Part shown: piece by piece, positions 24,402 to 34,094 of the stretch
Numbering within the stretch: position 1 is the first letter of the stretch
Layout of the letters: the number at the start of each line of letters is the position of its first letter
Source of the DNA: PCC-9228 sp964477525
GTDB taxonomy: Bacteria > Cyanobacteriota > Cyanobacteriia > Cyanobacteriales > PCC-9228
Assembly (NCBI GenBank): GCA_964477525.1
Contig: CAYZHY010000006.1
Location: 6,675-70,674, forward strand
Direction of reading: 5' to 3'
Length of the DNA: 64,000 nucleotides
Notes under the pieces: generated by a model
What the model was told of the DNA's origin: nothing
The model's input: only the letters and a program-made list of their open reading frames with translations
Databases searched by the model: none
Translations under genes and position numbers: made by a program

Positions 24402-25522
24402 ACCTGGCGGGAAAATCGTGCAGCCAAAGATTCGATAGCGTGCAGCAAATCCGATTGGTGCCATCCCCGGTACAGATGGGCTGCAGCGGCACAACCGCCA
24501 GCCCCCATCCCTTCTTTAACATATCCCAACTCGTAAGCTCGCAGTTGCGGATATATAGAACGAGCAAAACTAAGCTGAGTAGAAACAAAAGGTACAGGAA
24601 ATAGCATTTGGGCAAGCCCCACCGTATCCGCACTGGCATCGGCTACCACCCAGCGTGTTGTGCCGACGACAACTTGTTTCGGATCCCACCAAATGCTGTC
24701 AGCCTCAGCGAGGGCACTGGCTAAAGCATATACAGCCAGCATTTGCGTGCCACCGGCTAACAACACGCCACTGGTGCGACTAGCCGCCAGTGCCATGCCC
24801 GCAACGACAATTTGCATGGGATCGCCTACCGACGCTACAACTTCCAAGGGCGAACCTGCATCCAAAACCATTTCCCTTTTTTGTTGCGCTGTTTCCAACC
24901 CACTACGCACCACCATTTCTTTTTGGCTGTGGTTGCAAGTGGGGTGGCTGCTGTTGATTTTGCCGTAGGCTGCTTTTCCCAAGGCGGTCAGTACGGCTAA
25001 AGCCGTGGTTGTGCCTCCGACAACGCATTCACCAACAATCGAATAGCTATGTTGTGCTGCTAGTTTGGTTCCCCATTCCCATCCTTGCTGGAAGAGGTAG
25101 CGAACTGTAGCCAAATCCATGGCTTGCCCAGTGGTAAGACAGCGAGCTGGTTTCCCGTTTAGAGAAATATGGGGAACAGGTAACGATTGGGGCAATCCCG
25201 CATCAAACAAATACACCGGCAACTGCAAAGCTTCCACCACTGCCCGAGAAATCAAAACTGGCGATGCTCCTGCGGTTAGAGGCGGTAGCGGAAACTGGGG
25301 CGACCAGTCAGCGCCATAGTAGAGAAATTCTGCATCGGCGAGGGCGGTATATTTTCTATCTTCTGGGGTGGCACCAGCGGCAGAAATCCCGTCAATCAAT
25401 CCCGTGTCGGTAAATCCCAAAACGCACACCATCGCAGGTTGTTTGCCAGCATAGCGATGCAACCATTGTTCCCCTTGAGCAATGTTGGTGTGAATTTGGA
25501 TAAAATCAAAAGATTGGCTCAT
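24398..25522 (-). CDS. CobT-like nicotinate-nucleotide phosphoribosyltransferase (TIGR00303 type)
   Basis: A 374-residue protein of the TIGR00303 family, distant relatives of CobT (nicotinate-nucleotide:dimethylbenzimidazole phosphoribosyltransferase). Supporting segments are GFTDTGLIDGISAAG near the N-terminus, VGECVVGGTTTALAVLTALG in the middle and a terminal G-Y-V-K-E-G-M-G-A-G-G motif. CobT activates the lower-ligand base of cobamides; cyanobacteria generally make pseudocobalamin with adenine, so the base used here is uncertain. A link to the riboswitch and to MetH elsewhere in the window is functional only. Its stop overlaps that of the convergent gene. Confidence 0.85.
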   Translation of the reverse strand: MSQSFDFIQIHTNIAQGEQWLHRYAGKQPAMVCVLGFTDTGLIDGISAAGATPEDRKYTALADAEFLYYGADWSPQFPLPPLTAGASPVLISRAVVEALQLPVYLFDAGLPQSLPVPHISLNGKPARCLTTGQAMDLATVRYLFQQGWEWGTKLAAQHSYSIVGECVVGGTTTALAVLTALGKAAYGKINSSHPTCNHSQKEMVVRSGLETAQQKREMVLDAGSPLEVVASVGDPMQIVVAGMALAASRTSGVLLAGGTQMLAVYALASALAEADSIWWDPKQVVVGTTRWVVADASADTVGLAQMLFPVPFVSTQLSFARSIYPQLRAYELGYVKEGMGAGGCAAAAHLYRGWHQSDLLHAIESLAARFSRQV

Positions 25523-25733
25523 TTCAATTCAACTATAGACCAATAAATAAATTGCAAGTGCCTCTCAAAAAGCAAGCTCTGGAGGCACGGTTTCGTGGAG
25601 CGATCGCCCAAAACTCTTAAAAATTTTTAATGATTTTTCTCAGCAAATCGGACTAACGTAGCGTAAGTAAGCTCCATTGCTTTTGGTATAAATCGTAGAT
25701 CGCTCGTCCACCTATAACGCAGAGAAATTTAAC

Positions 25734-26450
25734 ATGACTTGTAATCTAGCATCCCAATTACGCGAAGGCACCAAGAAATCTCACACTATGGCAGAAAATG
25801 TGGGATTTGTCAAGTGTTTCTTAAAAGGTGTCGTTGAAAAAAATTCCTATCGGAAACTGGTGGCCAATCTATATTTCGTATACACCGCCATGGAAGAAGA
25901 ATTTGAACGCCACCAGAACCACCCCATTGTTTCTCAAATTTACTATCCCGAACTCAACCGCAAAGAAAGTTTGGAAGAAGACCTGAGCTTTTACTACGGT
26001 TCCAACTGGCAAGAAGAGGTCAAACCTTCTAAAGCCACCCAAGAATACGTAGCCCGCATTCGGGAAGTTTCCCAACAAGACCCGGAACTGCTCATTGCCC
26101 ACGCCTATACCCGCTACCTAGGCGATCTCTCTGGGGGGCAAATTCTGAAGAAAATGGCCATGCGCGGCATGAACCTATCTGACGGTCAGGGTACGTCTTT
26201 CTACGAATTCGACCAAATCGAAGACGAAAAGGCATTTAAGGCTACCTACCGCAACGCTATGGATAGTTTGCCCTTCGACCAAAGCCAAGTAGATAAAGTT
26301 GTGGATGAAGCCAATTATGCCTTTAAACTGAACATGAATCTGTTCAAAGAACTAGAAGGCAATTTGGTGAAAGCTATCGGGCAAATGCTGTTCAATACCA
26401 TCACCCGTCGCCGTTCTCGCGGCAGCACCGAGTTCGCTACTGCTGAGTAA
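25734..26450 (+). CDS. heme oxygenase (biliverdin-producing)
   Basis: A 238-residue heme oxygenase. The proximal heme ligand is His17 in REGTKKSHTMAENVGFVK; the distal helix has G-D-L-S-G-G-Q-I-L-K-K. It opens heme to biliverdin IX-alpha, CO and iron with reduced ferredoxin, the first step to phycocyanobilin and phytochromobilin-type chromophores. It therefore belongs to the same pathway as the phycobiliprotein lyases at 22.7 and 56.9 kb. Which paralogue (HO1 or the low-oxygen HO2) cannot be told from the sequence alone, so no symbol is given. Confidence 0.96.
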   Translation: MTCNLASQLREGTKKSHTMAENVGFVKCFLKGVVEKNSYRKLVANLYFVYTAMEEEFERHQNHPIVSQIYYPELNRKESLEEDLSFYYGSNWQEEVKPSKATQEYVARIREVSQQDPELLIAHAYTRYLGDLSGGQILKKMAMRGMNLSDGQGTSFYEFDQIEDEKAFKATYRNAMDSLPFDQSQVDKVVDEANYAFKLNMNLFKELEGNLVKAIGQMLFNTITRRRSRGSTEFATAE

Positions 26451-26564
26451 TCTCCAGCGGCAAGCAGGCTTGCACTGGGGAATTTTGTTGCTACAATCAA
26501 AGTAATTCCAAGCCACGCAATCGCTAACGGGTTGCGTGGTCAGTTGTATTGTCCCAGCTTCGTT

Positions 26565-27191
26565 ATGACCTCCTCAGCGATCGCTTCTCAAACTCAGACA
26601 ACCTACCCGGTTGTAGAAACGTTTGCCTCCATTCAAGGGGAGGGAGAATTTAGCGGTACCAGCGCCTTTTTTATTCGTTTGGGCGGCTGCGATGTGGGGT
26701 GTTGGTTTTGCGATACCAAAGAATCCTGGAACCCCAAACGCCACCCGCAAGTCGCTGTAGGCGATTTGGTACGAGAGGCGGTGGCAGCGCGACCGGCCAT
26801 GGTGGTAGTTACAGGTGGGGAACCGCTAATGCACGATTTGTCTGGACTCACCCAATCGTTGCGCAAAGCTGGATTGCTGGTGCATTTGGAAACCTCGGGG
26901 GCCCATCCTTTAACCGGTACATTTGATTGGGTGACCCTCTCTCCCAAACGATTTAAACCGCCGGTTGCCGATATTTATCCCCATGCCAGCGAGTTAAAAG
27001 TGGTGGTTGCCAGCCAACAAGATTTAGAATGGGCTGAGGCCGAAGCTGCGAAAGTTGGCAACGCCGTTCGCTTGTATTTGCAACCGGAATGGGAAACAGC
27101 CGGTAGCGAACAGTTGGTTTTTGATTACGTATTGCAGCACCCGCAATGGCGCGTTAGCCTGCAAATCCACAAATTTTTGCAAGTGCAATGA
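26565..27191 (+). CDS. queE: 7-carboxy-7-deazaguanine synthase
   Basis: A 208-residue radical-SAM enzyme. The Fe-S cluster motif CX3CX2C is C42-C46-C49 (GGCDVGCWFCDT), preceded by F-A-S-I-Q-G-E-G. It turns 6-carboxytetrahydropterin into 7-carboxy-7-deazaguanine on the route to queuosine. Start chosen at the ATG at 26565; an upstream TTG at 26532 adds 11 unlikely residues. Its stop overlaps the queC start (ATGA, 4 bp), which indicates translational coupling. Confidence 0.95.
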   Translation: MTSSAIASQTQTTYPVVETFASIQGEGEFSGTSAFFIRLGGCDVGCWFCDTKESWNPKRHPQVAVGDLVREAVAARPAMVVVTGGEPLMHDLSGLTQSLRKAGLLVHLETSGAHPLTGTFDWVTLSPKRFKPPVADIYPHASELKVVVASQQDLEWAEAEAAKVGNAVRLYLQPEWETAGSEQLVFDYVLQHPQWRVSLQIHKFLQVQ

Positions 27192-27886
27192 AACCACGTG
27201 CTGTCGTTTTACTTTCTGGCGGATTGGATTCGGCGACTTCCGCTGCCCAAGCGATCGCCGATGGCTTTGAAGCGATCGCGCTGTCTTTTCGCTACGGTCA
27301 GCGCCACCAACGAGAACTGGAAGCCGCCAATACGATTGCCCGGCATTTGGGCATTGAAAAGCATTATACGGTGGATGTGCCCATTGGTCAGTGGGGCGGT
27401 TCTGCCCTTACCGACAGCGATCGAGATCTTCCCACCGAAGGGGTCAATCCCAATGCCATTCCTTCCACCTACGTTCCCGGTCGCAATACGGTGTTTATTG
27501 CGATCGCCCTTTCCTTGGCAGAAGCCGTTGCCGCCGAAACCATTTATTTAGGCATCAATGCCATTGATTATTCTGGCTATCCCGATTGCCGCCCCGAATA
27601 TTTAGAAGCCATGCAAAAAGTAGCAGGATTATCTTCAAAAGTAGGGGTAGAAGGCAAACCGCCCAAATTGGTCGCGCCATTGGTACGCGATCGCAAAGCC
27701 GATATCGTTCGCCGCGCCTTGCAATTGGGGGTTCCCATTGCCGAAACTTGGTCTTGCTATCAAGGGAACCAACAACCCTGTGGTGTCTGCGATTCCTGTC
27801 GCCTGCGCGATCGAGGTTTAATCGAAGCTGGGGTGGCAGAGTTGGCAACGCCTACGGGAAGACAGTTGTATGCCGAACAAGGATAG
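27188..27886 (+). CDS. queC: 7-cyano-7-deazaguanine synthase
   Basis: A 232-residue PP-loop ATPase. The PP-loop is SGGLDS (residues 10-15) and the zinc site is C190 with C198, C201 and C204 (QPCGVCDSC). It converts 7-carboxy-7-deazaguanine to preQ0 using ATP and ammonia. It overlaps queE by 4 bp and tilS by 17 bp, so the three genes form one tightly packed operon. Confidence 0.96.
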   Translation: MKPRAVVLLSGGLDSATSAAQAIADGFEAIALSFRYGQRHQRELEAANTIARHLGIEKHYTVDVPIGQWGGSALTDSDRDLPTEGVNPNAIPSTYVPGRNTVFIAIALSLAEAVAAETIYLGINAIDYSGYPDCRPEYLEAMQKVAGLSSKVGVEGKPPKLVAPLVRDRKADIVRRALQLGVPIAETWSCYQGNQQPCGVCDSCRLRDRGLIEAGVAELATPTGRQLYAEQG

Positions 27887-28868
27887 CTGGACCCTCCTAC
27901 ACGCACAAATTCACCAAACTTTACGAGAGAAACAGCTTTTGCCCCGCCGCCAGAAGGTTTTGGTGGCGGTTTCTGGCGGTCAAGATTCTCTATGTTTGGC
28001 GAAATTGTTGCGGGATTTGCAGCCAAAGTGGGAATGGCAGTTGGGGATAGCCCACTGCGACCACCGCTGGCATACGGATGCGGGGATGGCGGAACATGTG
28101 AAAGCAATAGCGAATCGGTGGCAGTTGCCTTTTTATTTGAAGGTGGCACCAACCGGCAACGGCCAAGCCATCAATCCCCAAAGCGAGGCTGCTGCTAGAA
28201 ATTGGCGCTACCAAGCCCTAAAGGAAATAGCAACGGAGGCGGGTTATGGCTATTTGGTGGTTGCCCATACCCTCAGCGATCGCGCAGAAACGTTAGTGTA
28301 CAATCTGATGCGGGGGGCTGGTGCCGATGGTTTGCAAGCACTGACCTGGCAGCGGTCTTTACAGCCAAATTTGCAATTGGTGCGTCCTTTGTTAGAGGTT
28401 TCCCGCCAACAAACGGGAGAATTTTGCCATCAAATGCAATTGCCGGTTTGGGAAGACCCGCAAAACGACAATTTGCAATACGCTCGTACGCGCATTCGCC
28501 ACCAGTTGCTACCGTATTTGCGATCGCAGTTCAATCCCAACGTAGAACAATCTTTAGCTCAAACAGCGGAATTGCTGCGTGCGGATGTGGCGTATTTGGA
28601 AGCAGCCGCCCGGGATTGGCGCCAGCGTGCCTATCGTGCGGAAAATGCTTTTGACCGTACGGTTTTGCAAGCAGCCCCTTTAGCTTTACAACGCCGTGCT
28701 TTGCGCCAATTTTTACAAGATGTGTTGCCCAGCGCGCCTCGCTTCGAGCATGTGGAGAAGTTGGTAGCTTTGATTGACGCACCCAACCGTTCGCGTACCG
28801 ATCCTTTTCCCGGCGGTGCGATCGCGGAAGTTTCTGGTAGCTGGATTTTGTGGCAAGACGCTAAATAA
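27870..28868 (+). CDS. tilS: tRNA(Ile)-lysidine synthetase
   Basis: A 332-residue N-type ATP pyrophosphatase. The PP-loop SGGQDS is at residues 35-40; the family signatures AHCDHRWH and HTLSDRAET follow. It attaches lysine to C34 of tRNA(Ile)2, switching its reading from AUG to AUA, and is normally essential. The start lies inside queC (17-bp overlap), so expression depends on the que genes. The C-terminal region is short, as in other cyanobacterial TilS. Confidence 0.95.
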   Translation: MPNKDSWTLLHAQIHQTLREKQLLPRRQKVLVAVSGGQDSLCLAKLLRDLQPKWEWQLGIAHCDHRWHTDAGMAEHVKAIANRWQLPFYLKVAPTGNGQAINPQSEAAARNWRYQALKEIATEAGYGYLVVAHTLSDRAETLVYNLMRGAGADGLQALTWQRSLQPNLQLVRPLLEVSRQQTGEFCHQMQLPVWEDPQNDNLQYARTRIRHQLLPYLRSQFNPNVEQSLAQTAELLRADVAYLEAAARDWRQRAYRAENAFDRTVLQAAPLALQRRALRQFLQDVLPSAPRFEHVEKLVALIDAPNRSRTDPFPGGAIAEVSGSWILWQDAK

Positions 28869-28871
28869 AGA

Positions 28872-28891
28872 ACCCCTGCGGTGGTAGGGGT
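28872..28891. terminator. possible hairpin between convergent tilS and HD genes
   Basis: ACCCCT and AGGGGT arms around an 8-nt loop in the 44-bp gap between two convergent genes. There is no U-tract on either side, so a terminator role is only a guess. Confidence 0.3.
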
Positions 28892-28912
28892 AGGGGCTGC
28901 CACTGGATGCCA

Positions 28913-29770
28913 TTATTTGTTTAAAGAAGAAGGTTCGAAATGCTTGTCGTGTTCCACAACAAAGACATTGGCATAGAGATTGGCGATAAACTGTTTTCCT
29001 TCTTGGGTTAGTTCCAAATACTGCAAAGCATCCCGAATGTAGGGAAAAACGCTACTCCAGTAAAATTTGGGATAGTTATCGCGCAAATCGTCTGGGTTTC
29101 GATACCCCAACGTTTTGTTCACTTCCGTTTCTTCAAACTCGTAAAATAAGGCAGGAACTTTCTTTAAATAGCGCGGATCGCTCAGCTGACCGATTAAATC
29201 GGCTGCCCTGACCAAACCTGGTACGTTGCGCGTATTTTGCCGGTCGGCCGCGTCGGGAACGGGAAATCGGGTGAGTTCAATATTTTTCTTGATGACCTCA
29301 GCGTTAATGAGACGGTGACCGCCGAAACGTTCGTCGATAAACAGTTTTCCTCGGTCTACGTGGTAGGGCGTTAGGGCCGCATCTGTGGAACCGCGTTCTA
29401 GGGAAATCATTTCCCCGTTGATACCGGTGGCGTACTCGCCTTTTCGATCTTGACGGCATACCCCTTTTACGTAGCCAATATCGTGGCACAACAGGGAAAT
29501 CATCGTATGCAGCCAGTCTTCGCAAGAAACACCACCTTCGCGGATGTGTTTGCCCCGCAAAATTTCCTGCCCTACCAGGGTAACGAGAATTGTATGCTCC
29601 ACATCGTGATAGAGAGCATCACTGTTGGCAATATTTTCCAGGGCCATCCTTCCCGCCCAGGTAATAATATCTGGGTAGTCAGGCTTGAGGCCGCCGTAAG
29701 TGTTGTGATACCCCGCTTGGAGGTAGCGGGTGAATTCTTCAATCAGGAGATTGGTGGAATTGAAGAACAT
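28913..29770 (-). CDS. HD-domain phosphohydrolase
   Basis: A 285-residue protein with an HD-type metal site: Y-H-D-V-E-H (about residues 54-59), L-L-C-H-D-I-G-Y (about 93-100) and a later R-A-A-D-L-I-G motif. HD proteins hydrolyse phosphate esters such as cyclic nucleotides or (p)ppGpp, but the substrate is not evident. Homologues are widespread in cyanobacteria as uncharacterised metal-dependent phosphohydrolases. No signal peptide or membrane segment is seen. Convergent with tilS. Confidence 0.85.
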   Translation of the reverse strand: MFFNSTNLLIEEFTRYLQAGYHNTYGGLKPDYPDIITWAGRMALENIANSDALYHDVEHTILVTLVGQEILRGKHIREGGVSCEDWLHTMISLLCHDIGYVKGVCRQDRKGEYATGINGEMISLERGSTDAALTPYHVDRGKLFIDERFGGHRLINAEVIKKNIELTRFPVPDAADRQNTRNVPGLVRAADLIGQLSDPRYLKKVPALFYEFEETEVNKTLGYRNPDDLRDNYPKFYWSSVFPYIRDALQYLELTQEGKQFIANLYANVFVVEHDKHFEPSSLNK

Positions 29771-29959
29771 GTTTTTTTCTGCCGCAAGTAGCGACCTAGA
29801 AGCATTTCGCTACGATGGCACCTTGAGCAGCGAAGTCGATCGAACTGCTGGTACCGGTCGGTTCGCGAAATCTAGGCATAAGGGATCGAGGGACCATCGC
29901 TGGTACTTTCCTCTACCATAACATTTCCCTTTGCAAGCGCCATCCGCTGGGGAAAAAGA

Positions 29960-30092
29960 GCATGGGTGCATCGGGGTATGGGGGCATGGGTGCATCGGGG
30001 CATGAGAGAAAACAATCGATCGTACTTTCCTATCTCTCAGGCTCGGTAAGCTCGGTACGCCCGGTACGCTCGGTACGCTCCCACACGCCACA
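29960..30092 (+). repeat. dispersed intergenic repeat, copy B
   Basis: Two copies of a CATGGGTGCATCGGGG unit (near 29969 and 29987), then GAGAAAACAATCGATCGTAC, TTTCCTATCTCTCAGGCTCG, and GGTACGCTCGGTACGCTCCC. The order of modules matches copy A (4741-4896) in inverted orientation. It lies between the HD gene and ppc. Confidence 0.75.
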
Positions 30093-30110
30093 TCCTAAAA
30101 AGGCAACATC

Positions 30111-33100
30111 CTATCCCGTATTGCGCATGCCAGCGGCAATGCCATTGATGGTTAGCAAAGCACCGCGGATGAGTTCGCTTTTGCTGTACCGAGAATGTAC
30201 CATACCGGCGGCACTGTTGGTTTCGTACTGGCGCAAGCGTTTCAGCAAGGAAGCTTGTAGCAATCCCAGGGGAATAATCGTGCGATTGCGTAGTTGAACG
30301 GAACGCTGCAAGCTGGGATCGCCGTCTAGCAAGCGTTGGTGTTGGGTGATTTCCAAGACCAACTTTTTGGTCAGTTGGTATTCGGCAGAAATTTGTTCGA
30401 ACACCGCTTGAAATCGGGGATAATCTTCCTCGGAGCTAAGTTCGCGGACGTAGTGGTGGGCAATTTGCAAGTCTACTTTGGCCAGGGTCATTTCCACTTT
30501 GGAAATCACCATTTTGAAGAAGGGCCACTTTTGATAGAAGTAGCGCAGCAGTTTCATGTGTTCTTCTGGTTTTTGTTCCAGAAACTCTTGCAAAGCAGTG
30601 CCCACGCCGTACCAGGCTGGGACCAAAAAGCGGGTTTGGGTCCAGCTAAATACCCAAGGAATCGCCCGCAAGCTGCTGAGGTCTTGGTTGCCGCTGCGAC
30701 GGCGGGCTGGGCGCGAGGAAATTTGCAGCTGGCTGATTTCGGCGATGGGGGTCACTTGGGTAAAGAAATCGATGAAATCTGGTTGTTCGTAAATTAAAGC
30801 ACGATAGTGACGCCGCGATCGCGCTGCCAGTTCTTCCATGATTTCGTTCCAAGGTTCGATGTCGTCGAACCCGCTACCCAAAAGACTGGCTTCTAGGGTA
30901 GCAGAACTAATAATTTCCAAGTTATACAGCGCTAAATCGGGCAGGGAATATTTGGAAGCCAGCACTTCTCCCTGTTCGGTAATTTTAATGCGGCCGTCGA
31001 TGCTGTTGCCTGGTTGGGCCAGAATCGCTTCGTAAGCAGGACCGCCACCGCGACCTACGGAACCGCCACGACCGTGGAAAATCCGCAGGTTGACCCCATA
31101 AGGTTCCACAATCGCCTGCAGGGATTTTTGGGCTTTGTGAATTTCCCAGTTGCTGCTGAGGAACCCAGAATCTTTATTGCTGTCACTATACCCCAGCATC
31201 ACTTCTTGTAAATCCTGGGTCATGGGTTTGGTTGGTTGGGACTCTGGCGATTTGCCGCCGTGCAATAGGTCCCGATAAAGGGGCAAATCCATGAGTTGCT
31301 GCATGACCGAAGGTGCCCGTTTTAAGTCTTCTACGGTTTCAAAAAGGGGCACCACGTGCAAGGTTCCAGAACCACTGACTGGGTCGTATAGCCCCGCTTC
31401 TTTGGCTAGCAGCAAGACCTCCAGGATGTCGCTGACCTGGGTACACATGGAAATGATGTAGGTATGGCAAATATGCAAACCAAACTCTTGCTGCAGTCTC
31501 CGTACCACTCGCAAGGTTTCGATGATGTTTTGAGTGGTTTCGGAACTGGGAAATTCTGGCGGAATTAGGGGGCGACGGGTTTGCAACTCCGCAGTCAGCC
31601 ACTCAACACGTTCGGCTTCGGAAAGTTCCGAGTAAGACTTGGGTAGAATTTGCAGGTACTCGGCAATTTCCGCGATCGCTTCTTCGTGGCGTACCGATTC
31701 CTGGCGAATGTCCAAATGGGCTAGATGAAAACCATAAATGGAGACTTGGCCGATCAGTTTTTCCAGTTCGCTACTGGCCAGTCCGGTTTCCTGTAAAGAA
31801 CGCTGGATTAAATTGAGTTCCTCTAACAGTTCCTCGCCCCAACGGTAAATGGGAGGTGCGTTTTCTTGGGTAGCAGGATCCGGTTCTTGGGCGGTGCTAT
31901 TTCCTTCGTAAAGCCGCCAGTTGCGCTCTTTGGTATTTTGGATCCGCTGCAACATGTAGCAAAGTTTCAAGCGATAGGGTTCCTGGCGGTAGCGAATGGC
32001 CAGTTGGTCGTACACTTCGCTCATTTGCAGGCGGTCTTTTTCCAACGATTCCAGCAGTTCTGGCAGCACGTCGCTCCAATGCAGGGACAAACTGAGCAAT
32101 TCGGTCAGTTCTTGCAGGGATTTTTCGTATTTTTCCAGAACCAAATGGCGCTGATAGCAAGCGGTACGCCAGGTAATTTCTGGAGTTACCGAAGGGTTGC
32201 CATCGCGGTCGGACCCCACCCAGGAACCAAATTTACAAAAGTTATAGGCGGGCAGCTCCAAGCTGGGGAAATTGGCTTTTACTTCTTGTTCGAGGCGTTT
32301 GTATAGTTGGGGAGCTACGTCAAACAGCACTTCGTTGAAATAGTGCAGGGAATATTCTACTTCATCCAACACCGAAGGTTTGAATTGATGCAGCTCGTCG
32401 GTACGCCACCACAAGCCAATTTCTTCGCATAGTTGCTGTTTGAGAGATTCGACTTCGGTAGAGGTGGTGTTGCCGCTATATTCGGGGATGCCTTCTGCTT
32501 CGTCCAATCGCTTCATTAAGTAAGCAATGCGCCGCTGTTTGGTGCGAATCGTACGGCGGGCAATTTCGGTTGGGTGGGCGGTAAAGACCAAGCGAACGTC
32601 TAAGCGATTGAGTAACTGTTGAATGCGTTGCGGCGGTACGTTGAGGCGACGCAGCTTGGGCAGTAGCTTGCGAAAGGTATCTGATTTGTAACTGGTGGGA
32701 TTGGCTTCGGATGTAGCTACGCTTTTGACTTCATTGAGGGTTGCCCACTTGCCTAGAAAAGATTCGGAGTTGCTGTGGCGTTGCTGTTGTACGCTGTTTT
32801 GTTGGGAACTTGTATCTCGGGTGGACCAGGTATCGGCGCGGCTTTCGCGTAGTTGTTCTCGCTGTTCGTAGTGTTGTTCGACAATGTTGATGAGCTGGAA
32901 ATACAGGGCAAAGGCTCGGGCCATACGAATGGCGGAGTTGATGTCCAACTGTTGGACAACTTGCATGGCCTTGGATTCAGAAATTTTGGCAGGGGCTTGT
33001 CCTTCTGGCGATTCCAGCGACAGAATTTGGCTTAAAAGACTGGCTAAATCGGCACCACATTCTTGGTGAAGTACCGATTCCCAGAGCTGGGCCACCAAAT

Positions 33101-33209
33101 TCAGACGGCGACGCAGCCACAACTCCGAAGATGTGGCCGGGAATGTCATTCCCGATTCTGGTGGCTGATGGCTGGTTGCATTGGCGATCGCTTCGTTATA
33201 AAACTGCAT
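30111..33209 (-). CDS. ppc: phosphoenolpyruvate carboxylase
   Basis: A 1032-residue enzyme, the usual cyanobacterial length. Active-site motifs are all present: VFTAHPTEIARRT, GYSDSNKDSG, FHGRGGSVGRGGGP, and the C-terminus ends MRNTG. It adds bicarbonate to PEP to make oxaloacetate, feeding the TCA pool and amino acid synthesis. I start at the ATG at 33209 (MQFYNEAIANATSH), preceded by GGGAAGGG; a longer frame to 33281 adds 24 residues with no support. Monocistronic by context; the nearest upstream gene on the same strand is 466 bp away. Confidence 0.97.
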   Translation of the reverse strand: MQFYNEAIANATSHQPPESGMTFPATSSELWLRRRLNLVAQLWESVLHQECGADLASLLSQILSLESPEGQAPAKISESKAMQVVQQLDINSAIRMARAFALYFQLINIVEQHYEQREQLRESRADTWSTRDTSSQQNSVQQQRHSNSESFLGKWATLNEVKSVATSEANPTSYKSDTFRKLLPKLRRLNVPPQRIQQLLNRLDVRLVFTAHPTEIARRTIRTKQRRIAYLMKRLDEAEGIPEYSGNTTSTEVESLKQQLCEEIGLWWRTDELHQFKPSVLDEVEYSLHYFNEVLFDVAPQLYKRLEQEVKANFPSLELPAYNFCKFGSWVGSDRDGNPSVTPEITWRTACYQRHLVLEKYEKSLQELTELLSLSLHWSDVLPELLESLEKDRLQMSEVYDQLAIRYRQEPYRLKLCYMLQRIQNTKERNWRLYEGNSTAQEPDPATQENAPPIYRWGEELLEELNLIQRSLQETGLASSELEKLIGQVSIYGFHLAHLDIRQESVRHEEAIAEIAEYLQILPKSYSELSEAERVEWLTAELQTRRPLIPPEFPSSETTQNIIETLRVVRRLQQEFGLHICHTYIISMCTQVSDILEVLLLAKEAGLYDPVSGSGTLHVVPLFETVEDLKRAPSVMQQLMDLPLYRDLLHGGKSPESQPTKPMTQDLQEVMLGYSDSNKDSGFLSSNWEIHKAQKSLQAIVEPYGVNLRIFHGRGGSVGRGGGPAYEAILAQPGNSIDGRIKITEQGEVLASKYSLPDLALYNLEIISSATLEASLLGSGFDDIEPWNEIMEELAARSRRHYRALIYEQPDFIDFFTQVTPIAEISQLQISSRPARRRSGNQDLSSLRAIPWVFSWTQTRFLVPAWYGVGTALQEFLEQKPEEHMKLLRYFYQKWPFFKMVISKVEMTLAKVDLQIAHHYVRELSSEEDYPRFQAVFEQISAEYQLTKKLVLEITQHQRLLDGDPSLQRSVQLRNRTIIPLGLLQASLLKRLRQYETNSAAGMVHSRYSKSELIRGALLTINGIAAGMRNTG

Positions 33210-33675
33210 ACCCTTCCCACATGAACCTGTTGTTAGCGAGGCAGTTCGACTATGGTCACCGCCAGGGGAATTTTCTCCCAATTTGGCAAGGGCAATTTGC
33301 CTGGTTTGCAGTTTGACGATATGGACCGCAAACTACAAGTGGTTGGCAATTGCGACGGTTTGACTATGCTTACCATAAATGGTTTCATCCAATCCGCTCC
33401 CATTGCCAACCGATGAAAATTCCCTAGCGACAGCCAGCAAGATAAAGTTCTTTGCTGGCGTAGCACCATTTGTTTTATTGTACGCTTTTAGTATCTCATC
33501 TACCTGCGCGATCGCAACCGGTTGTTTGCCAAATTTTGAATTTTCTAACCATCTGGCAGCCAGATGGACGAGGGAAAATAGGAACCTCCGAGTATGGGGG
33601 CATGGAAAATGGGAAAACAACCATCAATCGTACTTCTGAAACTCCCACGCTCAGTCGTTCCCAGACTCGATCGCT
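33210..33675. other. 466-bp region upstream of ppc
   Basis: Likely holds the ppc promoter. Its far end (about 33594-33675) is a partial copy of the dispersed repeat family. No gene is supported. Confidence 0.5.
33594..33675 (+). repeat. dispersed intergenic repeat, partial copy C
   Basis: Contains GTATGGGGGCATGG, GGGAAAACAACCATCAATCG, then TACTTCTGAAACTCCCACGC and TCAGTCGTTCCCAGACTCG. The first half matches copy B; the second half matches the 38.5-kb copy. Confidence 0.5.
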
Positions 33676-33936
33676 CTATTCTTCCTGAGAAACTTCCTGA
33701 GAAACTGGAGGAACATCTAAAATTGGCAACCGATCGCCGCGAAAAGCCTCTTCGCTGAGTTCTCCCAATTCATTGGCAAAATCTTCTACAGTACGTATCC
33801 CTACTGTAGCTATTAACATAGGAATAGTAGCCGTTGCCAATCCCAAATCGGCCAGCTCGGCAGCGATCGCTGCCAGGTCTTGGTCTTCCGGTTGGGAATG
33901 GTTGCTTTCTGGAACGTTGTTGGTAGGAGATGTCAT
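33676..33936 (-). CDS. small acidic hypothetical protein
   Basis: An 86-residue acidic protein (many Glu/Asp, pI low) with a helical middle (LAAIAAELADLGLATATIPM, TVEDFANELGELSEEAF) and disordered ends. No family recognised. No Shine-Dalgarno sequence precedes the ATG. Divergent from the DUF1574 gene, 158 bp away. Codon use and the helical pattern favour a real gene, but support is modest. Confidence 0.5.
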   Translation of the reverse strand: MTSPTNNVPESNHSQPEDQDLAAIAAELADLGLATATIPMLIATVGIRTVEDFANELGELSEEAFRGDRLPILDVPPVSQEVSQEE

Positions 33937-34094
33937 AATTTGGTAACTTTTTTTTGAAATTTTGACGAACCTGACCTTTGATGTGCAGATGATGCCATCT
34001 ATTGTAGCAATTCGTATGCTCTATCTTGGGCAAGCTACTCTAGAGGTCTTGCACTCCACTCAACCCCAACGCTGCTGGCCAAATTTCTATCCCC

